36,407 nucleotides of DNA. It comes from Photobacterium sanguinicancri (GTDB lineage Bacteria; Pseudomonadota; Gammaproteobacteria; Enterobacterales; Vibrionaceae). Shown here one piece after another: positions 1 to 6,079 of this stretch. The stretch's first letter is position 1; each line of letters starts with the position of its first letter. The notes beneath the pieces are model-generated. The model worked only from the letters and a program-made list of their open reading frames with translations. It was not told where the DNA came from and searched no databases. Both the position numbers and the translations under genes were made by a program. Location of the stretch: contig NZ_NOIF01000033.1 of assembly GCF_002265265.1 (NCBI RefSeq), forward strand, positions 1 to 36,407, in the 5' to 3' direction.

Positions 1-243
1 ACTAATTATAATCACTTACAAGTTAAAAGCAGAAGAGATTATATCTGGGTAGTAGATAGCTATATTTTGCTATCCAGAGTCAAACTAACAGCTTATTAAA
101 GTCTAAGTGATTTGGTTCACAGTTATAAATACTTGCCACCTTATTAGAGAAGCTGTCGCAGAACTGATTTGTTTTGATATGTCCTTATTATTCCTTTTTG
201 GGTGAAAGGGCATGTAGTCGTGAAATAGCAATCGGTGAATTAT
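1..243. other. Leader region upstream of the glycine reductase operon
   Basis: No coding sequence can be supported: all frames are broken by stops. It should contain the promoter of the trxB-grd operon. A short inverted repeat, GATAGC (55-60) with GCTATC (69-74), lacks a T-run and is not a convincing terminator. I saw no glycine riboswitch-like core, no clear FNR site and no convincing -35/-10 pair. A ribosome binding site GGTGA lies at 234-238. Confidence 0.5.
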
Positions 244-1455
244 ATGTCTGAACTATACGATGTCATCATAATTGGTGGCGGTGCTGGTGGTATGTCAGCC
301 GGGGTTTATGCTGCTCGTGGCAAAATGAAAACCCTGATCATTGAAGATAAGCGAAATACAGGCGGTCAAGCCGCGACAACCAGTGAAATGGAAAACTACC
401 CAGGTATTGTGGAAGCGACAGGTCCACAACTTATGGATATGTTCCGTGAACACTGTAATAAGTTTGGTGTGGAGTTTGCTCGCGGACTCGTGTCTGAAAT
501 CACAATTGCTGATGATGGCTTTATTAAGACGCTAACAACGAGCAAAGGCGAAATTTATCAGACCAAGAGCATCATAGTAGCAACGGGTGCTACACCGCGC
601 ATTCTAGGTATCACGGGTGAATTAGAGTTCCGTGGTAAAGGTGTTTCATACTGCGCAACTTGCGATGCTGATTTTTACGAAGAGCTTGACGTTGTCGTTG
701 TAGGCTCCGGTAATACTGCGGTTGAAGAATCTGTATTCCTCACCAAGTTTGTTAATAAAGTCACCATGATCGTGCTGCATGATCAAGGCATTCTTGATGC
801 TGATCGCACAGCCCAAGAGCAAGCATTTGCTAACGATAAAATCGAGTTTGTTTGGAACTCTGTGGTTGAAGAAATCTGCGGTGATGAACTTGTTAGCGGT
901 GTGAAGCTTAAGCATCTAAAAACAGGGGAAATCACAGAGCTGTCTGCTGATGGTGTCTTTATGTTTGTTGGCACGGTGCCAAAAACAGATTTCATTAAAG
1001 GCCAAGTGGCATTAAGCCCACAAGGTTATGTCATCACCAATGAAAAACAAGAAACCAATGTTCCCGGTATTTTTGCAGTGGGTGATGTCGTTGATAAATT
1101 CCTTCGTCAAGTAGTCACCGCAGCCGGCGATGGTGCAATCGCGGCAGTCGCGGCAGACCGTTATATCGAAGAAGAAGAAAATTGGCGCAAATCTGTGTCT
1201 GAGTTTGGCGGTACGGCAATGGTGGCGTTCTGGAATCCACTAAGCAAAGAAAGTTTAGCTGTGATTAATCAGCTAGAACAAGATTGCAAAGATAAGCCAG
1301 ATCAGCGCGTTGTCACTATAGATACCTATAAAAGCCAAAATATTGCGAACCGTTTCTCGGTTTCAGATGTGCCAGTTGTGATCCGATTTGACGCTGGGCA
1401 GGAAGCCAAGCGAGTGAATGTTAAGGATATTGCTGAGTTAGATACTCTGTATTAA
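244..1455 (+). CDS. trxB: Thioredoxin reductase-like flavoprotein with degenerate thioredoxin-fold C-terminal domain
   Basis: It probably supplies electrons to the thioredoxin TrxA, which re-reduces selenoprotein A of glycine reductase in the cytoplasm. With the ATG at 244 it has 403 residues: FAD-binding GGGAGG (11-16), redox pair CATC (Cys137, Cys140), a second nucleotide-binding motif VGSGNTA (153-159), and the FAD motif GIFAVGDV (275-282). Classical bacterial TrxB is about 320 residues. The extra 322-403 segment reads as a thioredoxin fold: VAFWNPLSKES aligns without gaps to VDFWAEWCGPC, so CxxC has become SxxS (Ser334, Ser337), while a cis-proline-like VP (Pro377) is kept. The HRRxxxR motif that binds the NADPH phosphate is replaced by HDQGILDADR (179-188), so the electron donor is uncertain. 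ATG 244 is preferred over GTG 235 because GGTGA sits 5 bases upstream. trxA follows after 10 bases. Confidence 0.9.
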   Translation: MSELYDVIIIGGGAGGMSAGVYAARGKMKTLIIEDKRNTGGQAATTSEMENYPGIVEATGPQLMDMFREHCNKFGVEFARGLVSEITIADDGFIKTLTTSKGEIYQTKSIIVATGATPRILGITGELEFRGKGVSYCATCDADFYEELDVVVVGSGNTAVEESVFLTKFVNKVTMIVLHDQGILDADRTAQEQAFANDKIEFVWNSVVEEICGDELVSGVKLKHLKTGEITELSADGVFMFVGTVPKTDFIKGQVALSPQGYVITNEKQETNVPGIFAVGDVVDKFLRQVVTAAGDGAIAAVAADRYIEEEENWRKSVSEFGGTAMVAFWNPLSKESLAVINQLEQDCKDKPDQRVVTIDTYKSQNIANRFSVSDVPVVIRFDAGQEAKRVNVKDIAELDTLY

Positions 1456-1465
1456 GGAAAACGCA

Positions 1466-1792
1466 ATGATCGAACTAAATAAAGATAACTTTGATGCTGA
1501 AGTGAAAGTAGATGGCGTTGTACTGGTTGATTTCTGGAGCGAAAGTTGTGGTCGCTGTATTGAACTGATGCCAGAAGTAATGGAATTAGCTGAAAAATAT
1601 GGCAACGAGATCAAATTCTGCAAACTGAATATTCAAGGTAACCGTCGCTTGGCGATGGCGCAGAAAGTGATGGGTCTTCCTTCATTTGTTTTCTACAAAA
1701 ATGGTGAAAAGATTGAACACCTTTCTGGCGAAGAGCTAGAAATGGAAGATGTTGCGAACAAAGTAGAAAGCTACATCGCTGAAACAGCATAA
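1466..1792 (+). CDS. trxA: Thioredoxin of the glycine reductase system
   Basis: A 108-residue cytoplasmic thioredoxin that probably carries electrons from the upstream flavoprotein to selenoprotein GrdA. The order FWSESCGRC (23-31) places the redox cysteines at 28 and 31 with CGRC in place of the usual CGPC. The later GLPSFVFYKNGE has the cis-proline and strand pattern of the family. Variant CxxC motifs are known in thioredoxins tied to glycine reductase in clostridia, so the change fits a dedicated partner instead of a housekeeping thioredoxin; that link is inference from context. It starts 10 bases after trxB, with AAGGAAA as ribosome binding site, and is followed by a 215-bp gap before the first grdA. 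Confidence 0.9.
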   Translation: MIELNKDNFDAEVKVDGVVLVDFWSESCGRCIELMPEVMELAEKYGNEIKFCKLNIQGNRRLAMAQKVMGLPSFVFYKNGEKIEHLSGEELEMEDVANKVESYIAETA

Positions 1793-1803
1793 AAGTATAA
1801 GTA

Positions 1804-1903
1804 GGTGTAACTGATCTACACCCAATGAATTTGTATTTAATAGGCAACGGCCTGTTGGCGCAAATATAAGCCTCGCTTTCTCTACATGGCTTTCGATGAA
1901 AGC
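1804..1903 (+). promoter_or_regulatory. Inverted repeats in the trxA-grdA1 gap
   Basis: Two hairpins lie in the 215-bp gap between trxA and the first grdA. One is GGTGTA (1804-1809) paired with TACACC (1817-1822). The other is the perfect GCTTTC-GAT-GAAAGC (1889-1903), flanked further out by CTTTCT and AGAAAG. Neither has a T-run, so they are more likely RNA processing, stability or leader structures than terminators. This role is inferred only from position. Confidence 0.35.
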
Positions 1904-2007
1904 AGGGTAAGAAAGAAAGTGCTTTATAAAATCCATGTGAACTCAGTACGTGGTTGTCCATAAGCTGATAAGCATGATCGTAGTAATCTGTACCCTTGGA
2001 GTGAACA

Positions 2008-2475
2008 ATGCTCAAAGATAAGAAAGTTATTATCTTGGGAGACAGAGACGGTGTACCAGGACAAGCAATTGAAGCTTGTATCAAATCTGCTGGTGCGCAT
2101 GTTCTTTTCTCTACAACTGAGTGTTTCGTCTGAACCAGCGCAGGTGCTATGGATCTGGAAAATCAAAAGAGGATCAAAGGTTTTGCTGACGAGTTTGGCC
2201 CAGAGAATCTGGTAGTCGTACTTGGTGGCGCGGAAGCAGAAGCTTCTGGCCTAGCGTGTGAAACCGTTACTAACGGCGATCCTACTTTTGCCGGTCCATT
2301 AGCCGGAGTCCAGTTAGGACTCTCTTGTTATCATGTGGTTGAGCCGGAAATTAAAGAAAATGTGGATGCTGGCGTCTATGACGAACAGATAAGCATGATG
2401 GAAATGGTACTTGATGTCGATGCCATCGTGGCAGAGGTTAAAGAGTATCGTGAGCAATTCGGAAAGTATGTTTAA
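2008..2475 (+). CDS. grdA: Glycine reductase selenoprotein A, copy 1 (UGA read as selenocysteine)
   Basis: Protein A is the small selenoprotein of the glycine/sarcosine/betaine reductase complex; its selenol takes the carboxymethyl group from protein B and passes it to protein C, and thioredoxin then reduces the oxidised selenenylsulfide. The gene encodes 155 residues when the in-frame TGA at 2131-2133 is read as Sec42. Before it lies [20 protein letters not shown], and around it [18 protein letters not shown], the GrdA signature with Cys39 and Sec42 as redox pair. The downstream half contains [16 protein letters not shown] and [22 protein letters not shown] ribosome binding site (1998-2001) fits the ATG at 2008. 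Without Sec decoding the gene looks like a truncated ORF starting at ATG 2149. It needs SelA, SelB, SelC and SelD from elsewhere in the genome. Confidence 0.95.
2131..2152 (+). promoter_or_regulatory. Sec UGA codon and SECIS-like hairpin of grdA1
   Basis: The UGA (2131-2133) is followed at once by a possible bacterial SECIS: CCAGC (2135-2139), loop GCAGGU (2140-2145), then GCUAUGG (2146-2152) with two bulged bases. The apical GGU inside GCAGGU resembles the SelB-contacting loop of the E. coli fdhF SECIS. Pairing was done by eye. Confidence 0.55.
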
Positions 2476-2489
2476 TCGGGAGAAAGATT

Positions 2490-2954
2490 GTGTTCGCTAA
2501 TAAAACAGTGATCATTCTTGGAGACCGCGATGGCGTACCTGGTCAGGCAATCGAAGCTTGCATGAAGACTACAGGTGCTCACGTTGCTTTCTCTACTACA
2601 GAATGTTTCGTCTGAACAAGCGCTGGCGCAATGGATCTGGAAAATCAAAAGCGGATTAAAACACTTGCTGAGGAAAAAGGCGCAGAGAATCTCGTTGTGA
2701 TTCTTGGCGGCGCAGAAGCAGAAGCTTCTGGCCTAGCATGTGAAACTGTCACCACAGGTGATCCGACTTTTGCAGGACCATTAGCGGGAGTCCAGTTAGG
2801 ACTTTCTTGTTATCACGTGGTGGAAGACGAAGTTAAAAATGCCGTTGATCCAGCTGTCTATGAAGAACAAGTTGGAATGATGGAAATGGTACTTGATGTC
2901 GATGCTATCAAAGCGGAAATGCAACAATACCGCAGCGAAACTGCATTAGCATAA
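2490..2954 (+). CDS. grdA: Glycine reductase selenoprotein A, copy 2 (UGA read as selenocysteine)
   Basis: A second complete protein A of 154 residues, 14 bases after the first. TGA at 2613-2615 is again codon 42 in [18 protein letters not shown]. By hand alignment it is about 78% identical to copy 1; the active-site region and the [16 protein letters not shown] block are unchanged, while differences gather in the first residues, in the segment around 105-125 and at the C-terminus. The start is the GTG at 2490, which puts the [13 protein letters not shown] block at the same position as in copy 1; GGGAGA at 2478-2483 is the ribosome binding site. Tandem duplication inside an operon suggests either higher protein A dosage or pairing with different protein B types; the sequence does not decide between these. 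Confidence 0.94.
2613..2633 (+). promoter_or_regulatory. Sec UGA codon and SECIS-like hairpin of grdA2
   Basis: UGA (2613-2615) is followed by a short GC-rich hairpin, GCG (2620-2622), loop CUGG (2623-2626), CGC (2627-2629), with possible outer pairs C2617-G2633 and A2618-U2632 across an A-rich internal loop. The loop differs from that of copy 1 (UGG in place of GGU), although the encoded residues are identical. Pairing was done by eye. Confidence 0.45.
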
Positions 2955-2969
2955 GTATATCTCAATGCT

Positions 2970-3020
2970 GGTTCGGATCTGTTTGTTTAGGCAGGTTCGA
3001 ACCTTTTATCCGGCTCGGAT
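2970..3020 (+). promoter_or_regulatory. Hairpins between grdA2 and grdC
   Basis: The 78-bp gap between the second grdA and grdC holds a self-complementary GGTTCGAACC followed by TTTTA, a distant partner GGTTCG (2970-2975), and a compact ATCCG-GCT-CGGAT hairpin (3008-3020) ending three bases before the AGGAG ribosome binding site of grdC. Such structures could act as a partial terminator or as a 3' stabiliser that raises grdA over grdC. This is inference. Confidence 0.35.
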
Positions 3021-3032
3021 GCAGGAGTAACA

Positions 3033-4574
3033 ATGGGATACGCAGTAATTAAAGGTGTGAGCTACGTGCTCGCCCATACCCCAGATGTATTGATTCAACA
3101 CGGTTCAGTACAAGTACAAGCGCGGGCAAAAGATCCTTCAGACCCTTATTTTCAGCAGCTAAAAGACCACCTTCGTCCATATGAAGATGTTGTCTCTTAC
3201 CCTGCCAACCAGTGTTACATCGGTAACCTAACACCGCAGCAACTCTCTGATATTCCTCAACCTTGGTTTGAAAATAAAGAACACAATGCCAACCAAGGTA
3301 AGTTTGGTGAAATTTATAACCAAGCCCAATTTTATGCCATGTTGAACCACGTTGATGTGTTCAATTTGGTGCAACTGACCCAAGAGTTTATCGACACTTA
3401 CCACGGACAAGTGGCGCATCATTCGTTGTATGGCGATGACGTTGACCTGCTTGCTGGTCACCAGCTCATCACAAAAGATCAAATCTTAGCCTTGCTTGAA
3501 CATCATCATGCTGAAGTCTTGATGATGAATGGTGAAATTGTCGGTTGTGTGAAAGCTGCGCATGATGAAGATGAAAACTTATCTGCGCATATCATGCTAG
3601 AAAACCTCTGCACTAAAGCATCTGGCGTTATGGCGGCAATGCACCTTAAACAGCAGGGGATTGATCTCGATAAAGTCGATTACTTGATTGAGTGTTCTGA
3701 AGAAGCATGTGGTGACATTAACCAGCGTGGTGGTGGCAACTTTGCAAAAGCCATCGGTGAATCTATTGGCTGTAATAGCGCGACAGGTTCGGACGTTCGT
3801 GGTTTCTGTGCGGCACCAGCGCATGCCATGATGCTAGCCTCTGCTTTGGTTAAGTCTGGCATATTTAAGAATGTGATGGTTGTCGCGGGTGGCGCAGTAG
3901 CGAAACTCGGTATGAACGGCCGTGACCATGTTAAAAACAACATGCCAGTGTTAGAAGATTGCATTGCGGGCTTTGCTTGCATGGTGACTGAAAATGACGG
4001 TGTTAGTCCAGAAATTAACTCTGACATCATCGGTCGTCACCAAATTGGTACGGGTTCATCGCCTCAAGCGGTTATGACTGCGCTGATTGCTGCGCCACTT
4101 AAAGCTGCTGGCATGAAGATGACAGACATCGATAAGTACTCGGTGGAGATGCAAAACCCAGAGATCACCAAACCTGCGGGCGCGGGTAATGTGCCGGAAT
4201 CAAACTACAAAATGATTGCAGCGCTAGCGGTGAAAGAAGGGCAGATGGAACGCACTCAGTTGCCAGCGTTTGTTGAAAAACATGGCATGACGGGCTTTGC
4301 ACCAACGCAAGGGCACATTCCATCAGGCGTACCTTTCCTTGGCTTTGGCCGTGACATGATCCTAAATGATGAAATTAAAAACTTCATGATGGTGGGTAAA
4401 GGCAGCTTGTTCTTAGGGCGTATGACTAACTTGTTTGATGGTTTGAGCTTCGTGGTTCAGAAGAACAGCGGCAAGCAAGATGAAGTGTTTGATGAGAACC
4501 AAGTGAAACAGGTTGTGGCGCAAGCAATGCGCGATGTGGCTGAGAACTTGCTAAACGCGAAGAGCGAGAAGTAA
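3033..4574 (+). CDS. grdC: Glycine/sarcosine/betaine reductase protein C, beta subunit
   Basis: Protein C accepts the Se-carboxymethyl group from protein A, forms an enzyme-bound acetyl thioester and, with GrdD, releases acetyl phosphate. The product has 513 residues, the usual size for GrdC (about 510), and belongs to the thiolase/FabH-like fold. Supporting segments include DYLIECSEEACGD, CNSATGSDVRGFCAAPAHAM and a glycine-rich VVAGGAVAKLGMNGRDH. The C-terminal GKGSLFLGRMTNLFDG is also typical of this family as I know it. ATG 3033 has a good AGGAG ribosome binding site (3023-3027). grdD follows after 12 bases, so the two subunits are coupled. No signal peptide or membrane segment: cytoplasmic. 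Confidence 0.93.
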   Translation: MGYAVIKGVSYVLAHTPDVLIQHGSVQVQARAKDPSDPYFQQLKDHLRPYEDVVSYPANQCYIGNLTPQQLSDIPQPWFENKEHNANQGKFGEIYNQAQFYAMLNHVDVFNLVQLTQEFIDTYHGQVAHHSLYGDDVDLLAGHQLITKDQILALLEHHHAEVLMMNGEIVGCVKAAHDEDENLSAHIMLENLCTKASGVMAAMHLKQQGIDLDKVDYLIECSEEACGDINQRGGGNFAKAIGESIGCNSATGSDVRGFCAAPAHAMMLASALVKSGIFKNVMVVAGGAVAKLGMNGRDHVKNNMPVLEDCIAGFACMVTENDGVSPEINSDIIGRHQIGTGSSPQAVMTALIAAPLKAAGMKMTDIDKYSVEMQNPEITKPAGAGNVPESNYKMIAALAVKEGQMERTQLPAFVEKHGMTGFAPTQGHIPSGVPFLGFGRDMILNDEIKNFMMVGKGSLFLGRMTNLFDGLSFVVQKNSGKQDEVFDENQVKQVVAQAMRDVAENLLNAKSEK

Positions 4575-4586
4575 TCGGAGGTTGCG

Positions 4587-5750
4587 ATGGCGAATATCAA
4601 TCAACAACTGTCCGACACGTTTTCAGCAATGGCGGATGGCCTGTTAAGTGGACAATTTGGTAAGAAAACCCGAATTGCTCTCACGCTGATCGGCAGCGAA
4701 CACGGCCCACAAGAACTGCTCCGAGGTGCTCAATTAGTTGCAAGACAGCATAGCGACATCGAACCGGTGTTAATTGGCTGTAATGATCCTGAGTGTGGTT
4801 TTGAATGCCACCCTGCAGAGGATTTAAACCAATGTCACCAAGTGATGGAAAGCTTGTTTGAGCAGAAGCAAATCGACGGTTGTGTCACTTTGCATTATGC
4901 CTTCCCTCTTGGTGTAAGCACCATGGGTAAAGTGGTAACTCCGAGTACTGGACGCGAGATGATCATTGCGTCTACGACTGGGACTACAGATACCAACCGC
5001 CAAGCGGCGATGCTCAAAAATACCTTGTATGGTATTGCATTAGCAAAAGCGACGGGTATTGAGCAACCGACTGTTGGTGTGCTTAATATTGACGGTGCAG
5101 CGTTATGTGAGCGTGGATTACGTGAACTTCAACAAGCGGGTTATGACATTCACTTTGCAGAATCAGGACGTGCCGATGGCGGGATTGCCATGCGCGGTAA
5201 TGATTTGCTGCAAGGTACGCCTGATGTGATGGTGACCGATAGTCTAACTGGCAATTTGCTGATGAAAATGTTTTCTTCGTTCACTACAGGTGGTAGCTAT
5301 GAAGCCTCTGGCTTTGGTTATGGGCCTGGGCTGGGTGAAGGTACGGCAGGGAAGCTAGTGAACATTATCTCTCGGGCGTCGGGTGCACCTGTTGTGGCTG
5401 GTGCCATGAGATTATGCGCAGATGCAGCAAAAGGAGAGGTGATGAAGCGCGTTGACGAGGAATGGGAAGCAGCAACCTTATCAGGCTTAAACAGTACTTT
5501 AGCAAAATATTGTCAGCCAAAAACGCCAGTAGAAACAACAGAAGCTGTAATTGCACCACCTGAAAAGGTGACTGACACAGATATTGGTGGCATTGATATT
5601 TTAGAAATCGAAGATGCATGCCAAGCACTGTGGCAAGTGAAGATCTTTGCTCGCACAGGTATGGGGTGTACTGGTCCTATTATCTTAGTGGCAAAAGAAG
5701 ATTTGGATGCAGCCAAAGCACGTCTAGTTGAAACAGAGTTTCTTAGCTAG
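4587..5750 (+). CDS. grdD: Glycine/sarcosine/betaine reductase protein C, alpha subunit
   Basis: GrdD is the PlsX/phosphotransacetylase-like partner of GrdC and performs the phosphorolysis that gives acetyl phosphate. It has 387 residues, as expected. The catalytic cysteine known in Eubacterium acidaminophilum GrdD (Cys359) has a clear counterpart in ARTGMGCTGPII, Cys361 here. Other visible segments are the substrate-loop-like IASTTGTTDTNRQA and the glycine-rich ASGFGYGPGLGEGTAGKLV. The ATG at 4587 follows CGGAGG at 4576-4581. It is the last gene of the operon; a weak hairpin GAGCA/TGCTC followed by TTTT (5776-5809) may end transcription. Residues 295-335 form a low-complexity Thr/Pro/Glu-rich linker that may be lineage-specific. 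Confidence 0.93.
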   Translation: MANINQQLSDTFSAMADGLLSGQFGKKTRIALTLIGSEHGPQELLRGAQLVARQHSDIEPVLIGCNDPECGFECHPAEDLNQCHQVMESLFEQKQIDGCVTLHYAFPLGVSTMGKVVTPSTGREMIIASTTGTTDTNRQAAMLKNTLYGIALAKATGIEQPTVGVLNIDGAALCERGLRELQQAGYDIHFAESGRADGGIAMRGNDLLQGTPDVMVTDSLTGNLLMKMFSSFTTGGSYEASGFGYGPGLGEGTAGKLVNIISRASGAPVVAGAMRLCADAAKGEVMKRVDEEWEAATLSGLNSTLAKYCQPKTPVETTEAVIAPPEKVTDTDIGGIDILEIEDACQALWQVKIFARTGMGCTGPIILVAKEDLDAAKARLVETEFLS

Positions 5751-5775
5751 CGTCACAACTTAAAAATGATTTATT

Positions 5776-5809
5776 GAGCATGAAAGCCTAAGGTGAGTAG
5801 TGCTCTTTT
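5776..5809 (+). terminator. Weak possible terminator after grdD
   Basis: GAGCA (5776-5780) and TGCTC (5801-5805) can pair across a 20-base loop and are followed by TTTT. The stem is short and the loop long, so this is only a weak candidate for the end of the grd operon. Confidence 0.3.
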
Positions 5810-5869
5810 CTATCTCCCTCCGTTTTATCGATATTTCTCTTATCCCCCATTATTTCGCCGCCTTTCAAC

Positions 5870-5917
5870 AACCAGTAACCAGCAACCAAGAACTAGTAAC
5901 CAATACCAGTAATCAAT
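5870..5917 (+). repeat. Degenerate AACCAGT heptamer array
   Basis: Seven adjacent units read AACCAGT, AACCAGC, AACCAAG, AACTAGT, AACCAAT, ACCAGT (one base short) and AATCAAT. The phase is kept almost throughout, so it is a decayed tandem heptamer repeat and not random A/C-rich sequence. Function unknown; arrays of this type may be scattered in intergenic regions of related genomes. Confidence 0.7.
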
Positions 5918-6079
5918 ATTTAATCTCGCTTATGTCTCATATTTAGGCTTAAAGCTTCGCTCGGTATCAAGTTGAGAGACTAGTCGCCATAATATGTGCT
6001 TTGTTTCATTATAATCAGTGCTGTGTTTAACTGATGTCATGAAGTGAAGAGTGGCATCCAGTAATAGTAAGGTTGGCTG

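Larger units (their letters stand above)
5751..6079. other. Intergenic region between grdD and the rhodanese gene
   Basis: A 329-bp non-coding stretch. It holds the weak hairpin after grdD, the heptamer array at 5870-5917, and should contain the promoter of the rhodanese gene, of which I see no convincing consensus. The rhodanese gene has its own ribosome binding site TAAGG (6069-6073). No small ORF could be supported. Confidence 0.5.

Noticed and set aside
1-243. Glycine riboswitch upstream of the glycine reductase operon
   Set aside because: Looked for paired conserved glycine-aptamer cores and saw none; only a small inverted repeat at 55-74.
1611-2084. A 157-codon minus-strand ORF opposite trxA and the grdA leader
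   Set aside because: Antisense shadow of trxA; no recognisable protein features and no ribosome binding site.
2008-2954. Both grdA genes could be read as frame-interrupted pseudogenes, with only the parts after 2149 and 2631 intact
   Set aside because: The TGA is at the same codon in both copies, in the known Sec position of GrdA, with conserved sequence on both sides and a hairpin directly after it.
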